Assembly: GCF_020179385.1 (NCBI RefSeq)
Contig: NZ_JAIBLJ010000001.1
Span: forward strand, 1 to 64,000
DNA: 64,000 nt
Origin: Alkalihalobacillus sp. YIM B00296
GTDB taxonomy: Bacteria; Bacillota; Bacilli; Bacillales; Fictibacillaceae
Direction of reading: 5' to 3'
Shown one piece after another: positions 1-6,950 of the stretch. The notes below the pieces were generated by a model. The model worked only from the letters and a program-made list of their open reading frames with translations, had not been told where the DNA came from and did no database searches. Both the position numbers and the translations under genes were made by a program. The stretch's first letter is position 1, and the number at the start of each line of letters is the position of its first letter.

Positions 1-451
1 GTATTATTAACGAGTCTATGGACCTTTATTGGTATGGGCTTCAATAAATGGGATATTATTTCATAACAGGAATGCTGCCCGTTTGCTGAATAAGATAACT
101 CTGTTGATTATAAGTAACCTTATATAGAATGCGAATAACAGATAAAGATATGAAGTTACTGAAATCACCCTTATCGATGTCCTGAAAGCCGATCTGGATG
201 ACATTGTAGATACAATGCAGTTGAAGATGGAAAAGAAGCAGATCTACGAACATATCCATATTCTCGATGAGCGTGAAAAAGAAGTCATCGTCGGGCGCTT
301 TGGACTCGATATGGAAAAAGAACGGACCCAACGAGAGATCGCAAAAGACCTGGGAATCTCAAGAAGCTATGTCTCTCGAATCGAAAAACGAGCCCTGATG
401 AAACTGTTCCATGAATTCTACAGACAGAGAAATGACAAAGAAAAAGGCTAG
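1..451 (+). pseudogene. sigK: Remnant of sporulation sigma factor sigma-K (C-terminal part)
   Basis: The stretch from about 161 to 448 translates in one frame to sigma region 4 of the mother-cell sigma factor sigma-K: the [17 protein letters not shown] segment, then the helix-turn-helix [23 protein letters not shown] and the tail KLFHEFYR. Upstream the same frame hits a stop at 143-145. The first 145 bases still resemble region 2/3 codons of sigK (LISIGTIG-like at about 7-33, YAAR-like at about 70-82, NLK-like near 112), but they are spread over several frames with stops and missing bases. The 5' end lies outside the window. In B. subtilis sigK also sits a few kb upstream of yqeG, so this is probably the ancestral locus. 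I read it as a decaying gene, not a skin-type interruption, because the homology continues across the stops. The comparison is from memory of the family. Confidence 0.72.
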
Positions 452-457
452 AAAAAG

Positions 458-487
458 AACAGCCCTGGGCACAGTGCCAGGGCTGTT
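458..487 (+). terminator. Hairpin downstream of the sigK remnant
   Basis: An 11-bp perfect stem (AACAGCCCTGG paired with CCAGGGCTGTT) lies 7 bases after the sigK stop codon and could extend inward. The following T-run is poor (TTATCC), so intrinsic termination may be weak. Confidence 0.6.
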
Positions 488-584
488 ATCCTTGTTATCC
501 AAATTGAATCCATACAGGGATTTCCAGTCGCATTAATGGAGTTATTCGGTTTTCCTGATGTCTATATTTGAGGAGGTCTGGTAT

Positions 585-1205
585 TCAGCGAATCGATTTT
601 TTCCCTTTTTGATAGTATTCTTCCCTCACTTCTTCTGGCACCATGTTAAAGCCTAAACGGGCACTTATGATTCCTATACTCAAACCTAAATTACCGGTTG
701 AACCAACTGCTATCGAAAATTGGGAAAAAAACTGTTTGAAAGCTGGATCGTCTAATACAGTATAAGAATCAGAATATGACAGAAGATTGTGCTTGACTGC
801 CAGCTCTTCGGCATATTTTATTACTGCATAAATCCCGCCACGCGCCTTTATCGAGCCTGAAATGGGCAAGTGGCTGTCACACTTCAATAGGAGCCTGCTT
901 TTCAGATCGATCCCATAGTCTTTTTCCATACAGGTTTTCATATTCTGGATTTCAATGAGCGGGGATTCGATTATGCCATTTGTCTTTACAGTTTCAGTGA
1001 AGGCGACTTCAAAATATGGTGCAAATCGTTGCAACCTTTCAGAAGTATCGGAAATATCCTGCCCAGTTAATGAAACATATTCGGATTTCGTAGTAATCTT
1101 CTGATTGATCCATAATGTTTCCTCTGTATCCATGATTTGTTTTAATAATGGATAGTCTTCAATCCATTCTTCTACACTTTTTCCTTCTATTATCTTTTTA
1201 ACCAT
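585..1205 (-). pseudogene. dsdA: Internally deleted D-serine ammonia-lyase
   Basis: The 206-residue frame begins like DsdA, the PLP-dependent enzyme turning D-serine into pyruvate and ammonia. It contains [12 protein letters not shown] with the PLP lysine at residue 120 and the phosphate-binding loop [12 protein letters not shown] at residues 169-180. After SARLGF (residue 186) it jumps to [16 protein letters not shown], which matches the extreme C-terminus of DsdA proteins. About half of the usual roughly 430-450 residues are therefore missing, in frame, with the join near 645-650. The start ATG has a GAGGGA ribosome site. The product lacks most of the second half of the fold and is very unlikely to be active. 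The alternative, a genuinely short relative, is unlikely given the exact N- and C-terminal matches. Confidence 0.75.
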
Positions 1206-1369
1206 CGAGTTCCCTCTATATCTTGAAAAGGAAAGTAATTTTCATTTTATCCAGTAGTCTGTTAAATGTAAATGACTATAGGGGGACCACATCAGAAGTT
1301 TTTTTACGGTAAAAAGTTAGATAACGTTTCTGAAAGGGTATTGACTGAAGAGTAGAGAGGAGGTTAGAC

Positions 1370-2455
1370 GTGTTACAGTCAAAATTATTTCGTGCACTCA
1401 TTTGGGTATTATTATTATTTATCATCGTTTGGATCGGGACGGAAATATCTTTTTTATTTAAGCCGATTGGAATCCTGATCACCACTTTATTCTTTCCAAT
1501 CGTGGTGTCGGGTGTGTTTTTCTATTTGTTCAGGCCTGTAGTTAAATGGATCCAAAAATTAAAGTTACCTAAAGTGTTGGCCATTTTGATCGTATACTTG
1601 TTATTTGCAGGGGTTGTCACGGGAGTCTTCTGGTCAGTCGGTCCAATATTACAAGAACAGGTGAAAGGTTTGGTGAACGGTGCTCCCGAGTTAGCCGAAG
1701 ATTTTAAAAAGAAAATGGAGGAGTGGAAGGAAAACCCTGCCGTTTCACGATTTCTTAGCAGTGAAATGATGAAAGAAGGGAATCTGCCTGATCGCTTATC
1801 GGGATCAATCGGAAATATTTCATCCACTGTAAGCAGTTATATTCTTTCATTCTTAAGTATCCTGACGAACATCATCATCGTTCTCATACTACTGCCGTTC
1901 ATTCTTTTCTACATGCTTAAAGATGGAGACAGGCTTCCAGGTTCTATCCTTAGGTTTTTACCAGTAAAACACCGCAATGAAGGAATGAAGATATTAAGAG
2001 ATATGGATGAAGCATTGAGCGGATTCATCCAGGGCCAGTTGATCGTCAGTTTGTTTATCGGAACGTTCGTATATATTTGGTACCTCATCATCGGACTGGA
2101 TTATGGGTTGATCCTTGCGTTGATAGCACTCGTATTGAATGTCGTACCTTTCGTGGGCCCAATAATCGGGACGGCACCTGGTGTCATCGTCGGATTGATC
2201 CAATCACCGATGACCGCCTTGTACGTCATCCTTGGAGTAATTGTCATCCAGCAAATCGAAAGCAATTTGGTTTCTCCGCAAGTGATGGGTAGGCGCTTGG
2301 ATGTTCACCCATTGACGGTTATATTGCTGTTACTTGTAGCCAGCGCAATAGGCGGTGTGCTGGGATTGATCCTGGCAATCCCTACTTATGCTGTTGGGAA
2401 AGTGATTGTCATCCATACGAAAAGGCTCATCAAATTGTATGGAAATGGTTCATGA
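1370..2455 (+). CDS. AI-2E family (UPF0118) membrane permease
   Basis: This 361-residue multi-spanning protein has the hydrophobic layout of the AI-2E/UPF0118 family (YrrI, YtvI, YubA and YueF in B. subtilis): two membrane segments near residues 10-55, a third at about 65-85, a soluble stretch at about 90-150, and a membrane block to the C-terminus. Conserved-looking pieces include LPFILFYMLKDG, LDYGLILALIALVLNVVPFVGPIIG and SNLVSPQVMGRRLDVHPL. Family members have been proposed to export autoinducer-2, other small molecules or ions; the substrate here cannot be told. The start is GTG at 1370, preceded by a strong AGAGGAGG site. It stands alone, divergent from dsdA, and is followed by its own terminator. 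Confidence 0.85.
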   Translation: MLQSKLFRALIWVLLLFIIVWIGTEISFLFKPIGILITTLFFPIVVSGVFFYLFRPVVKWIQKLKLPKVLAILIVYLLFAGVVTGVFWSVGPILQEQVKGLVNGAPELAEDFKKKMEEWKENPAVSRFLSSEMMKEGNLPDRLSGSIGNISSTVSSYILSFLSILTNIIIVLILLPFILFYMLKDGDRLPGSILRFLPVKHRNEGMKILRDMDEALSGFIQGQLIVSLFIGTFVYIWYLIIGLDYGLILALIALVLNVVPFVGPIIGTAPGVIVGLIQSPMTALYVILGVIVIQQIESNLVSPQVMGRRLDVHPLTVILLLLVASAIGGVLGLILAIPTYAVGKVIVIHTKRLIKLYGNGS

Positions 2456-2459
2456 AAAG

Positions 2460-2494
2460 AGAATGGGTTGACCGCGGTTTGGTCCACCCATTCT
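2460..2494 (+). terminator. Terminator of the AI-2E family permease gene
   Basis: The stem AGAATGGGT pairs with ACCCATTCT, with an additional inner GACC/GGTC helix, starting 5 bases after the stop codon and followed by TTT. Confidence 0.75.
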
Positions 2495-2567
2495 TTCAAA
2501 TAAACTATCATAATAGGATAAGAAAAGCTCAGCCTTTAGTATACTTGACTGGATTTGATTATCGTTT

Positions 2568-4013
2568 TCAAACGATTTTCTTCAAATCCTCATATAGGGT
2601 ATGTTCACTTTCTTGCGGTGATAGCAGTGTTACTGACAAGATGGTTACAATCGATACAGGGAGCCCGATGAAGACCGGATGAAGACCGAAAGGATGTCCT
2701 GCTATTTGCCAAATGACAGCAACGACCAATCCGGCCCACATCGCTATGATCCCAGCACCTTTGGTTGTCCGTTTCCAAAACAGTCCAAACAACACAGGTG
2801 CGAGAAGTCCTGAGACAAGCATCGCCGAACCCGTTATCCACAGAGTGACCAATTGTGGGATATAGAGGGCTAAAAGAAGGGCTATAACTGATACGACGGC
2901 AACAGATAAACGGCTGAAATGGATCATTCTTTTATTATCGATTTCACCCATTCTTGGTTTGACGATGTCATTGACGATTGAGGAGGAGGCTGCTATGAAA
3001 AACGAGTCTGCACAGGATATGACAGTAGCCAACAAGGCGATCAGCATGACGATGACCATTGTAAACGGCAATACAGCCCCAATGACTTCATAATAAATCA
3101 AAGCTGGATCTATGTTTGTCATGTTCAAGCCGAATTTAGTGAAAACGCCAATTGCCACGACGATCGCAGCCGTCAGGAATCCTAGAATGATTGCTGCCCA
3201 ATATCCAGATTTAGCTGTCTTGATATCCTTGGCTGCCCAGAAACGTTGCCAAAGATCTTGTCTGACAAATTGATAGGCTCCGATTGTCAGCATATAGACC
3301 AAGAAGTCTGATGTGGAAATATTAAAGATGCTCAACATGTTTCCGTTTTCCGTATTCCTCGCGGTTTCTGCGACAGCCCCCCAGTCACCGACTGTATACA
3401 AAATGACCGCAAAAAGGATGAATACTCCGACCGTCTGTATTGTCCCATGGATTACATCCTGCCAGATGACCGACTTAAGTCCTCCGAAGTATGTTTTCAA
3501 AGTTAAAAGGACCCAGCTGATGAAGATTCCGGCTGTCATGCTCATTCCAACCGTCAAATTAAGAATGGTGGCGATGGCTACGAATTGCATCCCTGTTATC
3601 GCACAATAAGCAACCAATATGCAGATCACAGTCGGTACTCTTGCTCCTTCTCCATAACGCAAGGCTGTGAAGTCACCCAGTGTGACCATGTTGTATTTTT
3701 CACCGAGTATACGAATCCGTTTCAACAAAAAGATTGCCAACACGATGGATGTCAAAGTGAATCCGATTGCCAACCACTGCTGGCCCATTCCGAACAGATA
3801 ACCATTCGTCATGTACCCGAGTAATATCGATCCACCGATCGCTGTTCCAGTAAAAGTAAGGATAAGGGGGAGCAGGGAGACTGATCGGCTCGCTACATTG
3901 TAATCATCATATGTCTTGATTTTTCGATTGACATAGAGGGATAAACCGAACAGGAATAGGAAGTAAACCACTACGATTGAGATTAAAATCAACTGTTGCT
4001 GTTCACTAAACAT
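2568..4013 (-). CDS. Sodium:solute symporter (SSS family)
   Basis: A polytopic membrane protein of about 481 residues with the SSS/LeuT-fold layout. The N-terminal helix is followed by DDYNVASRSVSLLPLILTFTGTAIGGSILLG, the characteristic first core helices, and later by SCADSFFIAASS, which corresponds to the Na+-binding helix (TM8) of the family. Such carriers take up sugars, amino acids, vitamins, pantothenate or proline with Na+; the substrate cannot be read from sequence. A GTG at 4022 is possible, but AAGGGTGA lies at the right distance from the ATG at 4013, so that start is preferred. It begins 5 bases after the stop of the upstream amidohydrolase gene, so the two are co-transcribed and this carrier probably imports the hydrolase's substrate or a related compound. 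Confidence 0.85.
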   Translation of the reverse strand: MFSEQQQLILISIVVVYFLFLFGLSLYVNRKIKTYDDYNVASRSVSLLPLILTFTGTAIGGSILLGYMTNGYLFGMGQQWLAIGFTLTSIVLAIFLLKRIRILGEKYNMVTLGDFTALRYGEGARVPTVICILVAYCAITGMQFVAIATILNLTVGMSMTAGIFISWVLLTLKTYFGGLKSVIWQDVIHGTIQTVGVFILFAVILYTVGDWGAVAETARNTENGNMLSIFNISTSDFLVYMLTIGAYQFVRQDLWQRFWAAKDIKTAKSGYWAAIILGFLTAAIVVAIGVFTKFGLNMTNIDPALIYYEVIGAVLPFTMVIVMLIALLATVISCADSFFIAASSSIVNDIVKPRMGEIDNKRMIHFSRLSVAVVSVIALLLALYIPQLVTLWITGSAMLVSGLLAPVLFGLFWKRTTKGAGIIAMWAGLVVAVIWQIAGHPFGLHPVFIGLPVSIVTILSVTLLSPQESEHTLYEDLKKIV

Positions 4014-4018
4014 CACAT

Positions 4019-5650
4019 TCACCCTTTCATGGTTTCAAAAATGGTAGAGTCACTATAAATCAATCTTCCTTCTAAGTACGTCCTTTCAACTTTCATATCT
4101 GTTAACTTTTCTACATCCACTTTCAACGGGTGATCTGAAATGACCATGAGATCTGCTTTGGCCAGCGGTTTGATGATCCCTATGGCATGTTCTTCAAATG
4201 AACTATATGCTGCATCCGTTGTATAAGCTTTCAAAGCATCCCAGACCGATATGTTTTGGGAATCATCAAGTATTTGTCCGCTTGATGATTTTCTAGTCAC
4301 TGCGCTGTAGACGCCCATCCAAGGGTTCCCATCGTTGACTGGCAGGTCCGAGTTGCCTGGTGCAACGATACCAAACTCTTTGAATGATTTTTGTGGAAAA
4401 ACACCTTTCATGCGTTCTTCACCTAATTTGTTTAAATAATTATCGCCTATATGATAGAGGAAGCCTACAGAGGAAGCGGCAATCAATTCAAGCCTTTTCA
4501 TGCGTTGGAGGTGGTCCTTGGCAGGCAAGGCACAATGTTCAATCCGGTTACGCATAGATGTAAGTTCAATCGTTTCATTGATTTTTTCAAATGCTCTGAT
4601 GGCAATCTCTATCGCACGGTCACCAATCGCATGGATGGCGATTCGTAGGCCTGATTCGATCCCTTTTTTCATCAATGGGAAAATTTCATTTTCATCATTG
4701 TACAGAATTCCTGTTTCAATCGTACCTTCAAATGGGGCTGTCACTGCAGCTGTTTTGCCTCCGACACTTCCATCCAGCATGAATTTCAATCCCTGGATCT
4801 TTAACATGTCATTTCCGAAGCCACTCCTCAATCCGACAGAGAGCACTTCCTCAAGCGATCCATCAAAGCCATTCTGATCAATAGCCCATATCCATGGCCT
4901 GACTCTGACAGCCAATTCATCTTTTTCTAACAGGAATTGATATAATTGGAGATCAGTTGGTTGAGTCGACATGTCGTGTACAGTGGTGATACCCCAGCCG
5001 GCAAACTGTTTTTGGGCAAGCTTCATTCCCTTGACTAGATCAGCATGTCCATATTTGGGAGCAGCCAGCAAGCCTTGTGCTTTTTCTTGTAATAAGCCAG
5101 TCAGTCTACCATGTTTATCGCGTTCGAGATTTCCTCCATCAGGATTTGGTGTATCTTCAGAAATTCCACTTAACTCCAGAGCTTTTGAATTGACCACTGA
5201 CATATGAGCGCATGTACGCTTTAAAACGACAGGATGGTCTGGTGCCACTTGATCCAGATCCCACCGTGTCGGATTCCGTCTTTCTGCCAGTTTGCTGTCA
5301 TCCCATCCCCATCCTTTGATCCATTGACCTTTGGGAGTGTTGCTCACTTTGTCCTTTACTTTCTTTAAAAGGTCATTAATTGATGGTGCCGAGGCGGGCT
5401 TACAATCAATTTCTAATAATGTAAGCCCATATATGGAAGGATGGATGTGGCTTTCAATGAAAGCCGGCATCAAAGTCCGTCCCTCCAAATCGATGATTTC
5501 AGCATCATCCTTTTTCCCTAATAAAGCCTCTCTCTCCTCACCAACGTATGTAATGATCCCGTTTTTCACGACGATTGCCTCTGCTGTAGGGGCTTCATCA
5601 TTCATCGTCAGTACATCGCCGTTTAAGAAAATCAAATGTTCATCTCTCAT
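4019..5650 (-). CDS. Amidohydrolase family 3 protein (YtcJ/AepA-like)
   Basis: This 543-residue protein is a metal-dependent amidohydrolase of the YtcJ type. The N-terminal composite domain (FLNGDVLTMND, AIVVKNGIITYVG) leads to the metal-binding ESHIHPSIYG motif at the start of the barrel. Later come AIHAIGDRAIEIAIRAF (barrel histidine), RIEHCALP and the SDLPVNDGNPW segment, which corresponds to the family's final metal-ligand strand. It ends with a KADLMVISDHPL composite-domain return. Members hydrolyse amides or related bonds in small molecules; the natural substrate is unknown. A longer start at 5683 is open, but AGGAGG lies 8 bases before the ATG at 5650. The gene heads a two-gene operon with the SSS symporter and follows a structured leader. 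Confidence 0.82.
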   Translation of the reverse strand: MRDEHLIFLNGDVLTMNDEAPTAEAIVVKNGIITYVGEEREALLGKKDDAEIIDLEGRTLMPAFIESHIHPSIYGLTLLEIDCKPASAPSINDLLKKVKDKVSNTPKGQWIKGWGWDDSKLAERRNPTRWDLDQVAPDHPVVLKRTCAHMSVVNSKALELSGISEDTPNPDGGNLERDKHGRLTGLLQEKAQGLLAAPKYGHADLVKGMKLAQKQFAGWGITTVHDMSTQPTDLQLYQFLLEKDELAVRVRPWIWAIDQNGFDGSLEEVLSVGLRSGFGNDMLKIQGLKFMLDGSVGGKTAAVTAPFEGTIETGILYNDENEIFPLMKKGIESGLRIAIHAIGDRAIEIAIRAFEKINETIELTSMRNRIEHCALPAKDHLQRMKRLELIAASSVGFLYHIGDNYLNKLGEERMKGVFPQKSFKEFGIVAPGNSDLPVNDGNPWMGVYSAVTRKSSSGQILDDSQNISVWDALKAYTTDAAYSSFEEHAIGIIKPLAKADLMVISDHPLKVDVEKLTDMKVERTYLEGRLIYSDSTIFETMKG

Positions 5651-5690
5651 GAAACGTGCCTCCTGATTTTTTGATGCAGCCAATATGTGA

Positions 5691-5759
5691 AAAAGCCAGG
5701 AATATGGACAGCACAGGTAAATTTGACATACTTACCCCCTGTACATATAACTGGCTTTT
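5691..5759 (-). promoter_or_regulatory. Structured leader or attenuator before the amidohydrolase-symporter operon
   Basis: On the reverse strand a 9-bp perfect outer stem (AAAAGCCAG with CTGGCTTTT) encloses a second hairpin made of GTACA/TGTGC and GGTAA/TTACC around a short bulge. The outer stem ends in five T residues, about 40 bases before the amidohydrolase start codon. This is the form of an intrinsic terminator inside a 5' leader, such as an attenuator or a small riboswitch expression platform. No known riboswitch consensus was recognised. It could alternatively be the terminator of a lost upstream gene. Confidence 0.45.
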
Positions 5760-6008
5760 ACATCTAACGGGTTACCCTACTTTGCACCAGTAGAGTCGGT
5801 TAGACGAACAGTTATTTCGGTATTGGTATTTGAAGATATTAATAACCTATCAAGATTTGGTTGTAAGGTCAATGTAATTGTTAGATAATTCGAACTAAAT
5901 TGAATATTAAGGATGAAAGCATCATTTGGTTCAGGGTAAATAGGACTAATCCCCGTATATATGGAACTACTTGAATGGTCAGCCGTAAAATATACAGAAT
6001 AGAGGGAA
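5760..6008. other. Gene-poor gap with an unexplained reverse-strand frame
   Basis: This intergenic stretch between the amidohydrolase leader and the HAD gene holds one open frame of 81 codons on the reverse strand (6022 down to 5777). Its residues are serine/threonine-rich and beta-like, ending in TEITVRLTDSTGAK. It has no ribosome site and its start overlaps the HAD gene's start, so it may be the C-terminal remnant of an older gene. No family was recognised. Confidence 0.2.
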
Positions 6009-6020
6009 AAGGAGGAATAC

Positions 6021-6593
6021 ATGAATATTCTTTGGGATTTTGACGGGACTCTTGTAGACAGTTATCGACTATTTGTAAAATTGTTTAAGGAAGTGCTACG
6101 AGATGATGCCACTGAGGAAGAGATCTTCAGACATTTGAAAATTTCCTTTACACATGCTTTTGAACATTACGGTTTTTCAGAAGAGTTGAAAGAGAGGTTT
6201 CGGTACTTGGAGGATGGACTGGAACCTTCAGAATTCATTCCCTTTGAAGATTTGGAGAAAGTACTCGAACTTGCCGACCATAATTTCATTGTGACGCATA
6301 ACTCGAGACAAGTCGTTAGGGATGTATTGGATCATCACGGCTTGACAGGGCAGTTCACAAAAATAATCGGCTATGAAGATGAATTTCCGAGGAAGCCGGA
6401 TCCATCAGCTTATAAACACATTTTGAAAGAGTATTCTGTCGATGTTGTTGTAGGTGACCGTGAATTGGATTTGATTCCAGCTAAGGAACTCGGAATTGCG
6501 ACTTGCAGCTTCCAAAATGACTCGATTGAGGGTATGGATTACTATGTTCATACATACCAAGAACTGTATGATATTTTAAAGACAAAACTGTAG
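6021..6593 (+). CDS. HAD-superfamily hydrolase (phosphoglycolate phosphatase-like)
   Basis: A compact 190-residue HAD hydrolase with all four motifs. DFDGT at residues 6-10 supplies the nucleophile Asp6 and acid/base Asp8. THNSR near residue 95 fits motif II, Lys125 in RKPDP is motif III, and GDRELD at 145-150 gives the metal-binding acids. The helical cap between residues 15 and 80 suggests subclass I. Enzymes of this kind remove phosphate from small metabolites; the substrate is not predictable. A strong AAGGAGG site precedes the ATG. The gene is monocistronic and not part of the amidohydrolase operon, which runs the other way. Confidence 0.85.
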   Translation: MNILWDFDGTLVDSYRLFVKLFKEVLRDDATEEEIFRHLKISFTHAFEHYGFSEELKERFRYLEDGLEPSEFIPFEDLEKVLELADHNFIVTHNSRQVVRDVLDHHGLTGQFTKIIGYEDEFPRKPDPSAYKHILKEYSVDVVVGDRELDLIPAKELGIATCSFQNDSIEGMDYYVHTYQELYDILKTKL

Positions 6594-6731
6594 GATCCAA
6601 CTTTTTACCATATTTTTCGCTTCCAAACTCAGAAGAATATAAGGATAAATTTAATTTATAAAGAGTAAAAGAAGGTTAATCAGCGGGGAATTGTGGAAAT
6701 ATACAGTATAATAATAGGAGAGGGGTGCAAT

Positions 6732-6803
6732 ATGGAAATCATATTTAATATAACTATGATATTAATGCTCGTTTACTTCATGTACGCTTGTGCATACGAT
6801 TAA
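6732..6803 (+). CDS. Small hydrophobic membrane peptide, 23 residues
   Basis: A short frame starts at ATG 6732 and encodes MEIIFNITMILMLVYFMYAC followed by AYD. Nearly the whole peptide is one membrane segment, with single acidic residues near both ends. The ribosome site AGGAGAGGGG lies about 7 bases upstream, and a TATAAT-like element sits some 20 bases before that. A factor-independent terminator begins 2 bases after the stop, so the unit looks like a complete transcript with its own promoter, peptide and terminator. I do not recognise the family. Possible roles are a small membrane regulator or a type I toxin-like peptide; no antisense RNA gene is obvious. It lies between the HAD gene and the oligopeptidase, on the same strand as both. 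Confidence 0.5.
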   Translation: MEIIFNITMILMLVYFMYACAYD

Positions 6804-6805
6804 AA

Positions 6806-6832
6806 AGCAGGCACCTCAGTGTCTGTTTTTTG
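6806..6832 (+). terminator. Terminator of the 23-residue peptide gene
   Basis: The 9-bp stem AGCAGGCAC with GTGTCTGTT closes a CTCA loop and is followed directly by T residues. Confidence 0.7.
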
Positions 6833-6950
6833 ATGATATGTTAAATGTCGTTATAAATGGGAAACTTCATGTCGAATGTATTCGCTTTTTAAATTTATGA
6901 ATGTTCTTTATAATAAAAAGGTACTACATATTTTTTATAGGAGGGTGTCA

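Noticed and set aside
1-215. The edge of a skin-like prophage interrupting sigK.
   Set aside because: Degraded sigK homology appears to continue through this stretch, so simple decay fits better, though the region before the window was not available.
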